From the NCBI GenBank assembly GCA_947474545.1, contig CANJJI010000012.1, positions 1-52,525 of the forward strand: 52,525 nucleotides of DNA, given 5' to 3'. Positions 15,256 through 25,194 of this stretch are shown here, one piece after another. The notes under the pieces were generated by a model. That model saw nothing but the letters and a program-made list of their open reading frames with translations. It was not told the origin of the DNA and did no database searches. Origin of the DNA: Beijerinckiaceae bacterium. Lineage in GTDB: Bacteria; Pseudomonadota; Alphaproteobacteria; Rhizobiales; Beijerinckiaceae. The stretch's first letter is position 1, and the number at the start of each line of letters is the position of its first letter. The translations under genes were made by a program, and so were the position numbers.

Positions 15256-16238
15256 GCTTTCACGCCATCATACAAATGGCATTCCACGTCGGTATCCTCG
15301 ATGTGAAACAACTTCGGCATAACCGTCGCACACACTGGCATGGCTTTTACGCAGCGCGGATGGAACCGGCAACCTGCAGGCGGATTTAATGGATCTGGAA
15401 AGCCTGCGCCAAGGTTGAGATTCGGTAATCCCTTGTGCGGGTCCGGCGTGAGGATCGAATCCAGAAGCGCCTGGGTATAGGGATGTTTGGGCTCACTCAG
15501 CACACGTTTTGCTGGGCCTATCTCGACGAATCTACCCAGATACATCACCGCAACATAGTCAGCCATATATTCGACAACAGAGAGATCGTGGCTGATGAAG
15601 ATATAGGTGAGGTTCAATTCCTGCCGAAGATCCTGCAGCAGATTCAAGATCTGCGCCTGCACCGAAACATCAAGCGCCGATGTCGGTTCATCACAGATCA
15701 GAACTTCCGGTTTCATTACCAGTGCGCGCGCGATAGCGACGCGCTGGCGCTGGCCGCCGGACATCTGGCTTGGATAGGAATGGATGAAACGGCGCGGCAG
15801 GCCCACCTGTTCCATCACCGCTTCGACGCGCGCAAGCCGTTCCGCAGGCGTGCCTATATTATGGATGATCAGGGGATCGCCGACGATTTCGCCAATGGTC
15901 TTGCGTGGATTGAGGGACGAATAAGGGTCCTGAAACACCGGCTGCACACGCCGGGCAAACGCCTTGCGATCAACGCCGACCAGAGGCTCGCCGAGAACGC
16001 GAATATCGCCGGTGCTGGGTTGTTGCAATCCGAGCATCAGACGGCTGAGCGTGGTCTTGCCGCAACCGGATTCGCCAACAATGGCGAGAACTTCGCCGCG
16101 CTTTACCGTCAGCGATACACCGTCAACAGCGCGTAAGGGCTTACCCTCTTTCAGCCAGCTGCGGCCAATTTCAAACACGCGCGTGAGGTTGTGAACTTCA
16201 AGAACCGGCTGTTCTGTATTTACGGAGACCTGGTTCAT
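15252..16238 (-). CDS. Peptide/nickel-type ABC transporter ATPase (DppF-like)
   Basis: A 328-residue cytoplasmic ATPase. It carries Walker [10 protein letters not shown] (about residues 55-63), the signature MSGGQRQR (about 159), Walker [13 protein letters not shown], and the oligopeptide-transporter C-terminal extension with GCRFHPRC and a second Cys pair (about 290-320). It powers uptake together with the DppD-like ATPase. It is the last gene of the dppBCDF-like operon, and its ATG overlaps the upstream stop (ATGA). Substrate names for this family are unreliable: dipeptides, glutathione, or aromatic compounds are all possible. The neighbouring Rieske oxygenase genes suggest an aromatic substrate. 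Confidence 0.9.
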   Translation of the reverse strand: MNQVSVNTEQPVLEVHNLTRVFEIGRSWLKEGKPLRAVDGVSLTVKRGEVLAIVGESGCGKTTLSRLMLGLQQPSTGDIRVLGEPLVGVDRKAFARRVQPVFQDPYSSLNPRKTIGEIVGDPLIIHNIGTPAERLARVEAVMEQVGLPRRFIHSYPSQMSGGQRQRVAIARALVMKPEVLICDEPTSALDVSVQAQILNLLQDLRQELNLTYIFISHDLSVVEYMADYVAVMYLGRFVEIGPAKRVLSEPKHPYTQALLDSILTPDPHKGLPNLNLGAGFPDPLNPPAGCRFHPRCVKAMPVCATVMPKLFHIEDTDVECHLYDGVKA

Positions 16239-17275
16239 TGTGCGGCCACTCCCTGTTGGGTTTCGCCCAACTTTTCCGGGCTCAAGAGGCAGCGATAATC
16301 ATGCACATCACTCACCGGGCGCAGTGGCACATCGCCTGTCCCGCAGGCGTCGTGGACGAACGAACAACGGTTTCGGAAGCTGCAGCCAGAGATATTGCCG
16401 ACCAGCGAGGGCACGATGCCGGGAATTGAGCCGAGGCGATCATGGCCCGCTGTCAATCCGTGGCGGGGAATACAATGCAACAGGCCACGTGTGTAAGGAT
16501 GCGTTGGGCGGTCAAACACATCCTCGACGCTGCCCTGTTCGACGACGCGGCCCGCATACATGATCGCAACCTTGTCAGCCATGCGCGCGACAACACCGAG
16601 ATTATGCGTGATCAGGATGAGCGCCATACGGAATTCTTTTTGAAGCGAACGCAGCAATTGCAAAATCTGCACTTGCACAGTCACGTCCAGCGCCGTCGTC
16701 GGCTCGTCGGCGATCAGCAGCTTGGGCTCGCACATCAACATCATGGCGATCATCATGCGCTGGCGCAGACCGCCTGAGAGCTGATGCGGATATTGCGTCA
16801 GACGCTGACCGGGATTGATGATGCCGACTTTTTCCAGCAGGAACACAGCCCGTTCGCGCGCTTCCTTCCGGCTCGCGCCACGATGGCGCATGTAGACTTC
16901 TTCCAGCTGATCGCCGATCCGGTAAACCGGATTGAGAGACGTCATCGGGTCCTGAAAGATCATGCCCATGCGGTTACCGCGCAGACGCGTCATCTCACGT
17001 TCGTTGAGCCTGGACAGATCCTGACCATCAAAGCGGATATGGTTCGCCGTCAGTTTGGCTGCGCGCGGCAGCAGCCGCATGATGGCCAGCGACGTGATGG
17101 TCTTGCCGCAGCCTGACTCCCCCACCAGCGACAAGGTTTCGGCGGGACCAACCGAAAAGCTGACATCATTGACCGCATGCAGCGCGCCAGCAGGAACCGC
17201 AATATCGACACTCAGGCCAGACACGTCGATGATGGCTTCGCCGCCCGGGGCGTTTGAGGAATTCGCCTTGGTCAT
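16235..17275 (-). CDS. Peptide/nickel-type ABC transporter ATPase (DppD-like)
   Basis: A 346-residue ATPase partner of the preceding protein. Walker A is [10 protein letters not shown] (about residues 54-63), the signature is LSGGLRQRM (about 167), and Walker B is [13 protein letters not shown]. The C-terminal oligopeptide extension contains GCSFRNRC and later Cys residues. Both ends overlap the adjacent genes by four bases (ATGA), a sign of translational coupling. The two different ATPases should form a heterodimer under the two permeases. Confidence 0.9.
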   Translation of the reverse strand: MTKANSSNAPGGEAIIDVSGLSVDIAVPAGALHAVNDVSFSVGPAETLSLVGESGCGKTITSLAIMRLLPRAAKLTANHIRFDGQDLSRLNEREMTRLRGNRMGMIFQDPMTSLNPVYRIGDQLEEVYMRHRGASRKEARERAVFLLEKVGIINPGQRLTQYPHQLSGGLRQRMMIAMMLMCEPKLLIADEPTTALDVTVQVQILQLLRSLQKEFRMALILITHNLGVVARMADKVAIMYAGRVVEQGSVEDVFDRPTHPYTRGLLHCIPRHGLTAGHDRLGSIPGIVPSLVGNISGCSFRNRCSFVHDACGTGDVPLRPVSDVHDYRCLLSPEKLGETQQGVAAQ

Positions 17276-18204
17276 CCCCGTCCCTCCGGCGAGGTCACAT
17301 CGCGAATGCCGTCACCCGCCATGTTGATAGCGATCACCAGCAGGAAGATGGCGGCGCCAGGAATCATGATCAGGTGAGGTTTGAAGAACATCACCGCCCG
17401 CGCTTCAGCTACCATCAGCCCCCACGAAGGCGTCGGAGGCCGCACTCCCAGGCCGAGAAAAGACAAAGCGGCCTCGATGAGAATGATGATCGCCATGTCG
17501 AGGCTGGCGACGACGATGATCTGGTTGGTCAGGTTCGGCAGGATTTCACGAAATATGATACGGGCATGGGAGGCGCCCGCCGCCAGCGAGGAAAGCACGA
17601 ATTCCTGATCGCGAAATTGCTGGGTCAGTGAGCGCACGACAACGGCATAACGGTCCCACGTCAAAAGGCCAAGAACAAGGATGAGCACGATGATCGAGCC
17701 GCCGGAAATGGAGGCAATCGAGAGCGCCACAAGGATGACAGGCAGCGCCAGTTTCACATTGGTCAGGTAGACCACGACAGCATCGACCCTGCCGCCGAAA
17801 TAACCGCCGACAATGCCAAGTGTAACGCCGATCACGCCGGCAATGGCCGCCGCAGTGAACCCAATCATGAGCGAAAGGCGCGCGCCATACATCAGCCGGC
17901 TGAGAATATCGCGGCCGAACGCGTCGGTGCCGAAAATATGGGCCCAAGTGCCCTTCGGTCCCCAGACCGGATCGAGCAGCCGTGCTGTCAGGTTCTGATC
18001 ATAAGGATCGTGCGGCGCAAGAAGCGGCGCGAAGACCGCCAGAATGATAAAGAACAGGATGATCGCCATGCCGGTCAAAAAGCCGATATGGGATTTCGCT
18101 CTGCGCCGCATGAGTTCGCGAGGCGACGGCGCGAGAGTCGCAAATTCGTCGGCGGCTTTGGCCATGCTGGCGGGCGGCGCGGATGTAATATCGGCCAGGG
18201 TCAT
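17272..18204 (-). CDS. Peptide-type ABC transporter permease (DppC-like)
   Basis: A 310-residue inner-membrane permease with about six helices and the N-terminal cytoplasmic segment typical of DppC/OppC. The GTDAFGRDILSR block and the ASGASHARI-like EAA loop (here AAGASHARIIFREILPN, about residue 210) mark contact with the ATPases. The longest frame begins at 18240, but the ATG at 18204 has GAGGAAACC upstream and starts just ten bases after the dppB-like stop, so it is preferred. Confidence 0.9.
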   Translation of the reverse strand: MTLADITSAPPASMAKAADEFATLAPSPRELMRRRAKSHIGFLTGMAIILFFIILAVFAPLLAPHDPYDQNLTARLLDPVWGPKGTWAHIFGTDAFGRDILSRLMYGARLSLMIGFTAAAIAGVIGVTLGIVGGYFGGRVDAVVVYLTNVKLALPVILVALSIASISGGSIIVLILVLGLLTWDRYAVVVRSLTQQFRDQEFVLSSLAAGASHARIIFREILPNLTNQIIVVASLDMAIIILIEAALSFLGLGVRPPTPSWGLMVAEARAVMFFKPHLIMIPGAAIFLLVIAINMAGDGIRDVTSPEGRG

Positions 18205-18214
18205 GCTGGTTTCC

Positions 18215-19192
18215 TCATGACAGACGCACGCGCGGATCAAGCTTTGCGTTGATAATATCCGACAACAACGTCAGGAAAATATAAGTGCAGGCGAGGCAGA
18301 CAAGTATCGACTGCACGACCGGAAAATCAATGCGCTCAATGGAGCGTATCGCAAGAAAACCTACGCCGTTCAGCGCGAAAATCGTTTCCACGATCACTGA
18401 ACCGCCCAGCAGGAAACCAAGCTGCACAGCCGCCAGCGATACGACCGGCAAAATGGCGTTGCGCAGGGAATGCTTGAACAACACTGACCGTTGCGAGAGG
18501 CCTTTCGCGCGCGCGGTGCGGACATAATCGGACGAGAGAACCTCGATCATTCCGGTGCGTGTCAGGCGCATCAACGCGGGAACAATCGTCGTTGCCAGCG
18601 TCAACACCGGCATGATGAAATGTTGCCATGTCGCGCTGCCGGAAATCGGCAGGCCTGAGAGCTGCATCCCGAATATCGAGAGTTCCGACAGTTTGTAGCC
18701 AAGCACGCTGGCCTGCCGCCACCACACGCCAAAAACATAGATCAGGATCAGCGCAAACCAGAAATTCGGCGTGGCCTGACCCGCCACACTGAAGACCAGC
18801 GCGCTACGGTCAACCCAGGTGTTGGCCTTCACAGCAGCCAGAACCCCCAGCGGGATCGCGATCAGCAACCCCAGCGCCAAGGCGGAGAAAGCTAACGTGG
18901 CCGTGACGCCAAGGCGGCTGAGGATCAGCTCCGCCACCGGTTCATGAGTGAACAGCGACTTGCCGAGATCGCCCTGCAGCGCACTGATCACCCAGTTGAA
19001 ATATTGCTGATAAATGGGCAGGTCGAGCCCATAGGATTTGGCGATGCGCGCAATATCCTCCTGCGTGGCGTTCTCGCCTGCCAGAAGCGCCGCAAGGTCG
19101 CCGGAAAAGCGCAACAGCGCAAAACCAACGATGGAGACCGTGATCGCCACGAGGATTGCAATGATCAGGCGGCGAATGAGAAAATTCACCAT
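18215..19192 (-). CDS. Peptide-type ABC transporter permease (DppB-like)
   Basis: A 325-residue permease, first gene of the importer operon. It begins with the usual amphipathic start and first helix (FLIRRLIIAILVAITVSIV), has five further helices, and carries the EAA loop near VRTARAKGLSQRSV (about residue 227). It pairs with the DppC-like permease to form the channel. It is divergent from the binding protein gene at 19516, from which a 323-base region separates it. Confidence 0.9.
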   Translation of the reverse strand: MVNFLIRRLIIAILVAITVSIVGFALLRFSGDLAALLAGENATQEDIARIAKSYGLDLPIYQQYFNWVISALQGDLGKSLFTHEPVAELILSRLGVTATLAFSALALGLLIAIPLGVLAAVKANTWVDRSALVFSVAGQATPNFWFALILIYVFGVWWRQASVLGYKLSELSIFGMQLSGLPISGSATWQHFIMPVLTLATTIVPALMRLTRTGMIEVLSSDYVRTARAKGLSQRSVLFKHSLRNAILPVVSLAAVQLGFLLGGSVIVETIFALNGVGFLAIRSIERIDFPVVQSILVCLACTYIFLTLLSDIINAKLDPRVRLS

Positions 19193-19515
19193 GCCACACT
19201 CCGCCAGCCGGACACCGCATGGAATAATACGCGAAGCGGTGAGGCTCCAGTTCCAACGATAAAAATATAGCCCGCCGATGCGCCTGACAGAATCGCCTCC
19301 CTTGTAGTTCCGGCTTGGCGCCGTCTTATTATCTCTTCCCCAGCCAGGCGGCAGACTCCCATCCGCCTTTGCCTAGGCTAACTCTACCCGCGCCATTTCA
19401 ATGCGCAAGTCATTTCCCGTCAATTTTAGCTTGCGTGGCGATGGACCGGGCGGCACAATTGCGAGGGAAAATGATGGCCTGATACAAGCAGCCGCACCCG
19501 GGAGGACTTTAACGC
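19193..19515. other. Divergent intergenic region between importer permeases and their binding protein
   Basis: I see no gene here. It must hold the promoters for both directions. A weak inverted repeat CGCAAG/CTTGCG is at 19404-19409 and 19430-19435. A ribosome site GGGAGGA lies nine bases before the start at 19516. No convincing promoter pair or operator was found. Confidence 0.4.
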
Positions 19516-21090
19516 ATGAGCATTCGAACGACGCCCCGTCCCTGGCGCGGCTTTGCCCATCTGGTCTTCGCCGTTGCGGGTGCTGCCTGCATGATATCGT
19601 CCGCGATTGCGCAAAAGGTTGCCGACACTGTTCGCATCGCAGTGATCGATCCGGTTTCCACCACACTCTATTATGACGACCAGAAGCCGGAAATGCCGTT
19701 TTTCACGGCCAGTATCTACGACACACTCATGTGTTATGATCGCAAGAAGCGCGAATTCACGCCATTGCTCGCAAAATCCTGGAAGGTGGTCAGCCCGACC
19801 GTCTTCGAATTCGAATTGCGCGATGACATTAAGTTTCATAATGGCGACGCATTTTCCGCCAACGATGTGGTTTATACCCTGAACTGGGCCATCAATCCGG
19901 AGAGCAAGCTGCGCTTTGCGCCCAATGAATATCAGCTTGGCTGGATCGACAAGGCAGAAAAAACCGGGCCGTATTCCGTGCGCATCACGGCCAAACAGCC
20001 GATGCCTTTGGCGATGGTGCGGCTTTCCACATCTTCGCCCATTGTGAATTCAAAAGTTCATGCGGCTCTGGCGGACAAAAGCGACTATGGCCGCAAGACT
20101 CCCTATGGCACCGGTCCCTACCGGGTGGCGAACTTCGATCCGCTGACCGGCGTCAAACTCGCGCGCTATGAGGATTACAAGCACGGATCCACTTGCAAAC
20201 CGGCGGCCACCATCGGCAAGGCGGAAATCATACCCCTGCCCGAAGTGCAGACGCAGATTGCGCAATTGTTCGCGGGCGGCGTCGATTTCATGCGGGTGCA
20301 GACCAAGGATATGGAAGACGCCTTTGCTGCCAACCCCGATGTAGCGATGTCCGCAGTGCGCGACTTCGGCATCATGCATTTCATGATGGACGCCGCTGAC
20401 AGAACCAAGCTTGGCATCTGGTCCAAACAGAAAGTGCGCGAAGCCGCCACCATGGCCCTGAATCGCGAATCGATTGCGCGGGCGGTCATGCCCGGGGGTA
20501 AAGAGATTTACGGCGTCGAGGCGCTGTGTGTGTCCGATGAGCTGGGTTGCGACTGGTCGCGCAAACTGCCGGAATACAATCTGCAAAAAGCCAAAGCCCT
20601 GCTGGCTGAAGCCGGTTATCCCAACGGCTTCGAGACCGAGATCAGCGCACTGCCCAGCGCCTATGAACTCGCCGACGCTGTGGCGGGCGAATTGCGTAAG
20701 ATCGGCATCAGGGCGAGCGTGGACAAGCAGACCTTTGCGGCTTTCCGCCGCAAACAGGCCGATAACAAGCTGCATGCGCTGGTCGCGTTCATTCCCAGCC
20801 AGGCGACGCTGGATGCCTCCTCCACCGTGAGCTATTATTTTGCAGGCGGGGTGCGCGACTATTCTGGCGATGCCCGCATGCAGGAACTTAATTCTGCAGG
20901 CCTGCGCGAAACGGACATAGAAAAGCGCAAGGTCATCTACAAGGAAATGAATGATCGCAACAATGAGTTGCTGCATGTTGTGCCGCTGGTGGCTAATCCG
21001 GCGGTCTATGCCCATACCAAGGTGCTGAAGGTCAATAAAGACATGGTGCATCCGGAAGGATTCACACTGCATGACCTGAGCTGGAATTAA
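19516..21090 (+). CDS. Family 5 ABC-transporter binding protein (DppA-like)
   Basis: A 524-residue periplasmic binding protein with a Sec signal peptide (about residues 1-33, no lipobox Cys). The family 5 pattern is clear: the domain I block LAKSWKVVSPTVFEFELRDDIKFHNGDAFSAND is followed by YGTGPYRV near residue 200. It should feed the divergent DppBCDF-like importer. Downstream, after only 17 bases, come the Rieske oxygenase genes, so import and oxidation of the same compound are probably co-expressed. The ligand is unknown. Confidence 0.87.
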   Translation: MSIRTTPRPWRGFAHLVFAVAGAACMISSAIAQKVADTVRIAVIDPVSTTLYYDDQKPEMPFFTASIYDTLMCYDRKKREFTPLLAKSWKVVSPTVFEFELRDDIKFHNGDAFSANDVVYTLNWAINPESKLRFAPNEYQLGWIDKAEKTGPYSVRITAKQPMPLAMVRLSTSSPIVNSKVHAALADKSDYGRKTPYGTGPYRVANFDPLTGVKLARYEDYKHGSTCKPAATIGKAEIIPLPEVQTQIAQLFAGGVDFMRVQTKDMEDAFAANPDVAMSAVRDFGIMHFMMDAADRTKLGIWSKQKVREAATMALNRESIARAVMPGGKEIYGVEALCVSDELGCDWSRKLPEYNLQKAKALLAEAGYPNGFETEISALPSAYELADAVAGELRKIGIRASVDKQTFAAFRRKQADNKLHALVAFIPSQATLDASSTVSYYFAGGVRDYSGDARMQELNSAGLRETDIEKRKVIYKEMNDRNNELLHVVPLVANPAVYAHTKVLKVNKDMVHPEGFTLHDLSWN

Positions 21091-21107
21091 ATTAGACGGA
21101 GTCACAA

Positions 21108-22406
21108 ATGCTCAGCGAAGAAAGAAACCAGACGCTGACCCGTGTCGGCCCCGGCACGCCCATGGGGGATTACCTCAGGCGCTACTGGATGCCCATTGCG
21201 GGGGCGGCTGAATTCGACGAGATCGAGGTCAAGCCGATCCGCCTGATGGGGGAGAATCTCGCGCTGTACAAAGACAGATCCGGGACATTCGGCCTGGTTG
21301 ATCGCCATTGTCCGCATCGCCGCGCCGACCTTTCCTATGGGTTTGTCGAGGAAAAAGGTCTGCGCTGCAATTATCATGGCTGGCTCATGGACGAGACCGG
21401 CCAATGCATCGAGCAACCCTTCGAGGACATGGTCAATCCCAAGAACCCCTTGCGGGACAAGTGCAAGATCACAGGCTATCCAGTGCGGGAGTTGGCGGGC
21501 CTGCTCTGGGCCTATATGGGGCCACTGCCTGCGCCGGAATTGCCTGTCTATGAAGCCTTCACATGGGGCAATGGCTTCAGTGAAGTCATCACTTCGGATA
21601 TTCCCTGCAATTGGTTGCAATGCCAGGAAAACTCAATTGATCCCGTGCATTTCGAATGGATGCATGACAATTGGTCGCTGCGGCAGAAGGGGCAGCTCAC
21701 TCCCTATTCGACAAAACATCTGAAAGTGGCCTTCGACGAATTCGAGGAAGGCTTTGTCTACAAGCGTGTGCGCGAAGGGCAATCCGAACAGGCGGAGATG
21801 TGGACCATAGGGCGCGTGTTCCTCTGGCCGCTTGGCTTCTATCTGGGCGAACACTTTGAGTGGCGAATCCCTGTCGATGACGAGAATACACTCAGCGTTA
21901 CCTGGTTCTGGTGCCGCGTTCCCACAGAGCGCGAACCTTATGTACAAAAGCACATTCCCCATTGGCATGCGCCGATCACCGGGCCGGACGGGCGCTGGAT
22001 CACCAGCCACGTCATCAATCAGGACATTGTCGCCTGGGTTGGCCAGGGCCGTATCGGCGACCGCACGAAGGAGACTCTGGGCGCCAGCGACAAGGGAATC
22101 GCGATGATCCGTAACCGCTTCTTCGAAGAGCTGGAATCGGTGAAGCAGGGCAAAGATCCCAAGGGCGTCCTGCGCGATCCCGCAGCCGCCAAGCTGGTGA
22201 CCTTGCCTATTGCCGAACGCAAGCCATTTCTCGCGGGCAAAAGCATGCTGGAATATACCAAACACCCCTATTATTCGAAGCGGATGAAGGGTTTTCCGTG
22301 GAATGCGGGACAACCGGAACGGGTGCGCAAAGAATTCTGTGACGCCATGGGCATTGACGCGGACGGCAATTTCCTTGCCTTGAAAGAGACTGCTGGAGCA
22401 AAATAA
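21108..22406 (+). CDS. Aromatic-ring Rieske oxygenase, phthalate-dioxygenase-type alpha subunit (copy 1)
   Basis: A 432-residue Rieske non-haem iron oxygenase. The Rieske ligands are C68-x-H70 and C87-x2-H90. The mononuclear iron site is D178-PV-H181-FEWM-H186 (bridging Asp plus two His). The family (phthalate 4,5-dioxygenase, vanillate demethylase VanA, carnitine-type) hydroxylates or demethylates aromatic acids and works as a homotrimer. It needs a separate reductase, which is not in the window. It is followed 21 bases later by a close paralogue, clearly a tandem duplication. The N-terminal PGTPMGDYLRRYW is typical of the phthalate-dioxygenase group. Confidence 0.9.
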   Translation: MLSEERNQTLTRVGPGTPMGDYLRRYWMPIAGAAEFDEIEVKPIRLMGENLALYKDRSGTFGLVDRHCPHRRADLSYGFVEEKGLRCNYHGWLMDETGQCIEQPFEDMVNPKNPLRDKCKITGYPVRELAGLLWAYMGPLPAPELPVYEAFTWGNGFSEVITSDIPCNWLQCQENSIDPVHFEWMHDNWSLRQKGQLTPYSTKHLKVAFDEFEEGFVYKRVREGQSEQAEMWTIGRVFLWPLGFYLGEHFEWRIPVDDENTLSVTWFWCRVPTEREPYVQKHIPHWHAPITGPDGRWITSHVINQDIVAWVGQGRIGDRTKETLGASDKGIAMIRNRFFEELESVKQGKDPKGVLRDPAAAKLVTLPIAERKPFLAGKSMLEYTKHPYYSKRMKGFPWNAGQPERVRKEFCDAMGIDADGNFLALKETAGAK

Positions 22407-22427
22407 GAAAAACTGAAGGAGGCACTC

Positions 22428-23729
22428 ATGCTCACCAAGGAAAAGAACGAGCTTCTCACCCGCGTCGGCCCAGGCACGGAGATGGGCGAATATTTGCGCC
22501 GTTACTGGACGCCCATCGGCGGCGCCAGCGAATTCGACGACAAGGACATGAAGCCGATCCGCCTATTCGGTGAAGATCTCGTGCTCTACAAGGACATGTC
22601 GGGCACATTCGGACTCGTGGACCGGCAATGCCCACACCGCCGGGCCGATCTTTCCTATGGCTTTGTCGAGAAGACAGGCATCCGCTGCAATTATCACGGC
22701 TGGCTAATGGACGAGAGCGGGCAGGTCATCGAACAGCCATTCGAGGACACCGCCAATCCAAAAAATCCCTTGCGTGAAAAATGCAAGATCAAGGCCTATC
22801 CCGTGAAGGAATTGGGCGGCCTCCTCTGGACCTATATGGGCCCGCTGCCGGCGCCAGAGCTTCCGGTGCATGAACCCTTCGCGCGCAAGAATAATTTCGT
22901 TCACGTCGCCCTGAGCGACATTCCCTGCAACTGGTTCCAGTGTCAGGAGAACTCCATAGACCCTGTGCATTTTGAATGGATGCATGACAATTGGTCGATC
23001 CGCCAGAAGGGCGATCTCGGCCCCTATGCAACCAAACATCTGAAAGTCGCCTTCGACGAAGTCGAGCATGGGTTTGTTTATCGCCGCGTGCGCGAGGGAC
23101 AGCCGGATGGCTCAACTCTCTGGACTGTCGGGCGCATGTTCCTGTGGCCGCTCGGCTTCTATCTTGGTGGCCATTATGAATGGCGCGTGCCGGTGGACGA
23201 TGAGAATACGCTCTCGGTAACCTGGTTCTCCTCGCAGGTGCCTGCTGAGCAGGAACCCTATATACAAAAGCGCATTCCCACATGGCATTCGCCGATCAAG
23301 CAGCCGAACGGGCGCTGGATTACCAGCCATGTCATCAATCAGGATATCGTGGCCTGGGTCGGTCAGGGGATTATCTCGGATCGCACCAAGGAAACGCTCG
23401 GCGCGAGCGACCGTGGCATATCCATGATCCGCAACCGCTTCTTTGAAGAGCTGGAAGCGGTTAAACAGGGCAAGGATCCCAAGGGGACGATCCGCGATCC
23501 GGAGACCGCAAAATTTGTCGATCTACCGAACGCCAACCGCGACATCTATCGCAGCGGCCTGACACGGGCCGAGTTCAAAAAGAACCCGCAATTGATGAAC
23601 GGACTCAAGCGGTTCCCGTTTCTTGCCGGCCTGCCGGTGGAAATCCGCGAGGAATTCAACCGCGCGATGGGCGTGGATGAGAATGGCGAGTTTCTTGCCG
23701 ACAAGGCCGCAAAGGTCCCCGCTGAATAG
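22428..23729 (+). CDS. Aromatic-ring Rieske oxygenase, phthalate-dioxygenase-type alpha subunit (copy 2)
   Basis: A 433-residue paralogue of the preceding protein, matching it almost residue for residue over the Rieske domain (C68, H70, C87, H90) and the iron site (D178, H181, H186). Differences cluster in the C-terminal third (substrate-binding region) and in the tail, suggesting either a different substrate or a mixed trimer. The ribosome site AAGGAGG lies seven bases before the ATG. After it comes a 187-base gap before the GST genes. No small (beta) subunit is encoded nearby. Confidence 0.9.
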   Translation: MLTKEKNELLTRVGPGTEMGEYLRRYWTPIGGASEFDDKDMKPIRLFGEDLVLYKDMSGTFGLVDRQCPHRRADLSYGFVEKTGIRCNYHGWLMDESGQVIEQPFEDTANPKNPLREKCKIKAYPVKELGGLLWTYMGPLPAPELPVHEPFARKNNFVHVALSDIPCNWFQCQENSIDPVHFEWMHDNWSIRQKGDLGPYATKHLKVAFDEVEHGFVYRRVREGQPDGSTLWTVGRMFLWPLGFYLGGHYEWRVPVDDENTLSVTWFSSQVPAEQEPYIQKRIPTWHSPIKQPNGRWITSHVINQDIVAWVGQGIISDRTKETLGASDRGISMIRNRFFEELEAVKQGKDPKGTIRDPETAKFVDLPNANRDIYRSGLTRAEFKKNPQLMNGLKRFPFLAGLPVEIREEFNRAMGVDENGEFLADKAAKVPAE

Positions 23730-23916
23730 GTTGATCCTTTCCTGGCTGGCTGTTGGGGCTCATGGCCTACCCAAGGCTATGGGCTGCGTACCGGCTTTGC
23801 AGGCCATGCCCGGGATAATTTATCAGGTTTAGCCTAGCCACAGGCCTTCGCCGCGTTCATGATGCGGCCGAAAAGCCGGGCGGCCTGCCGTTCCGGCCGA
23901 AGGGGAGGAAACTGCC

Positions 23917-24537
23917 ATGCCTACACTTTGCCACGCGCCGGGTACGTGCTCGATGGGTATTCATGTCATTCTCGAAGAGATAGGCAAGCCATTCGAGATC
24001 CGGAAAATGGATTTTGCCAATCAGGCCCAATACAAGCCTGACTTCATCGCGATCAATCCCAAATCCAAAGTGCCGACCCTCATCCGGGACGATGGTTCGG
24101 TTTTGACCGAATGGCCCGCTATCGCCATGTATCTGGCGCTCAGCAATCCGGATAAAAAGCTCGTCCCTGCCGACATTGAGGGTATGGTGCGCGCGCAGGA
24201 AGCGATGGCTTATTGCACGGCCACCCTGCACATGCAGGGCTGGACTCGTCTATGGCGCACATTCACCTACACCGAGATCGAGAGCGAACATCCCAAGATC
24301 AAGGCCCGCGGCAAGGAAATTCTCGACAAGGGTCTCGCGCTTTTCGACAAGCAGCTGACCGGCAGGGACTGGTTGCTGGGCGATTTCTCCATCGCCGATT
24401 GCGCGCTCTATTTCATCGAGGTCTGGCTCGTCGAGCGCGCCAGTTTCACGTTGCCCGCCAATGTGGCCGCCCATTATGAGCGCATGAAACAGCGCCCGTC
24501 CGTGCAAGTGTCGCGCAAATATGACGGGTTCGCCTGA
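23917..24537 (+). CDS. Glutathione S-transferase, beta-class-like (copy 1)
   Basis: A 206-residue soluble GST with the N-terminal thioredoxin-like domain (residues about 1-78) carrying PGTCSM with Cys11 in the beta-class position, and KVPTLIRDDGSVLTEWPAI as the glutathione-binding SNAIL/TRP-like region. The all-helical C-terminal domain has the N-capping DFSIADC. It sits downstream of the Rieske oxygenases and seven bases before a second GST. Likely roles are glutathione conjugation or isomerisation of a ring-cleavage product, or removal of reactive intermediates. The start has AAGGGGAGGA ten bases upstream. Confidence 0.87.
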   Translation: MPTLCHAPGTCSMGIHVILEEIGKPFEIRKMDFANQAQYKPDFIAINPKSKVPTLIRDDGSVLTEWPAIAMYLALSNPDKKLVPADIEGMVRAQEAMAYCTATLHMQGWTRLWRTFTYTEIESEHPKIKARGKEILDKGLALFDKQLTGRDWLLGDFSIADCALYFIEVWLVERASFTLPANVAAHYERMKQRPSVQVSRKYDGFA

Positions 24538-24543
24538 GAGGCC

Positions 24544-25179
24544 ATGATGCCAAAACTCTATTATTGGCCCGCAACCTGTTCGATCACTGTCCGTGTGATC
24601 CTGGAAGAGACCGGCCTGTCCTACGAGGACGAGGCAGTGGATCTCGGCGCAAAAAAACAGCAATCGCCTGAATTCCTGAAGGTCAATCCAAAGGCAAAGG
24701 TGCCCGCCTATCTGCGCGACGATGGTTCGTTGTTGACGGAGGTTCCGGCAATCGCGCTCTGGCTGGCGCTCACTAACCCGGACTCTCATCTACTCGCTGG
24801 CGATTATGAAACCCGGGCCCGTACCCTGGAAATTCTAGATTATATCGCGGGCACCATTCACATGCAGGGCGCTGCCCGTGCATGGCGGCCCGGCAGTTTC
24901 AGCGAGAACGAGGCGACGCACGAAGCGATACGCGCGCGCGGCAAGGAAATCGTGATGAAAGGCCTCGGCGTACTCTCGCAAACTCTGGGCGAAAAGGACT
25001 GGTTGACCGGCGCTTATTCCATCGCCGACGCCTCACTTTTCTTCATCGAATATTGGGCCAGGGAGAAGGTGGGCTACGACATGCCCGCTAATATCGAGGC
25101 GCATTACCGGCGCATGCTGGCGCGGCCGGCAGTACAAAGAGCACTCGCGCGTGAGGGACTTGGCGTGCCTGCACTTTAA
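24544..25179 (+). CDS. Glutathione S-transferase, beta-class-like (copy 2)
   Basis: A 211-residue GST related to its upstream neighbour. It has PATCSI with Cys12 in the equivalent catalytic position, the KVPAYLRDDGSLLTEVPAI glutathione-site region and the AYSIADASLFF C-terminal capping box. Two Met codons at 24544 and 24547 are possible starts. The pair looks like an old tandem duplication that has diverged. It is followed 15 bases later by two TctC-type binding proteins, apparently in the same transcript. Confidence 0.87.
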   Translation: MMPKLYYWPATCSITVRVILEETGLSYEDEAVDLGAKKQQSPEFLKVNPKAKVPAYLRDDGSLLTEVPAIALWLALTNPDSHLLAGDYETRARTLEILDYIAGTIHMQGAARAWRPGSFSENEATHEAIRARGKEIVMKGLGVLSQTLGEKDWLTGAYSIADASLFFIEYWAREKVGYDMPANIEAHYRRMLARPAVQRALAREGLGVPAL

Positions 25180-25194
25180 AAGGGGAGGGAGCCG

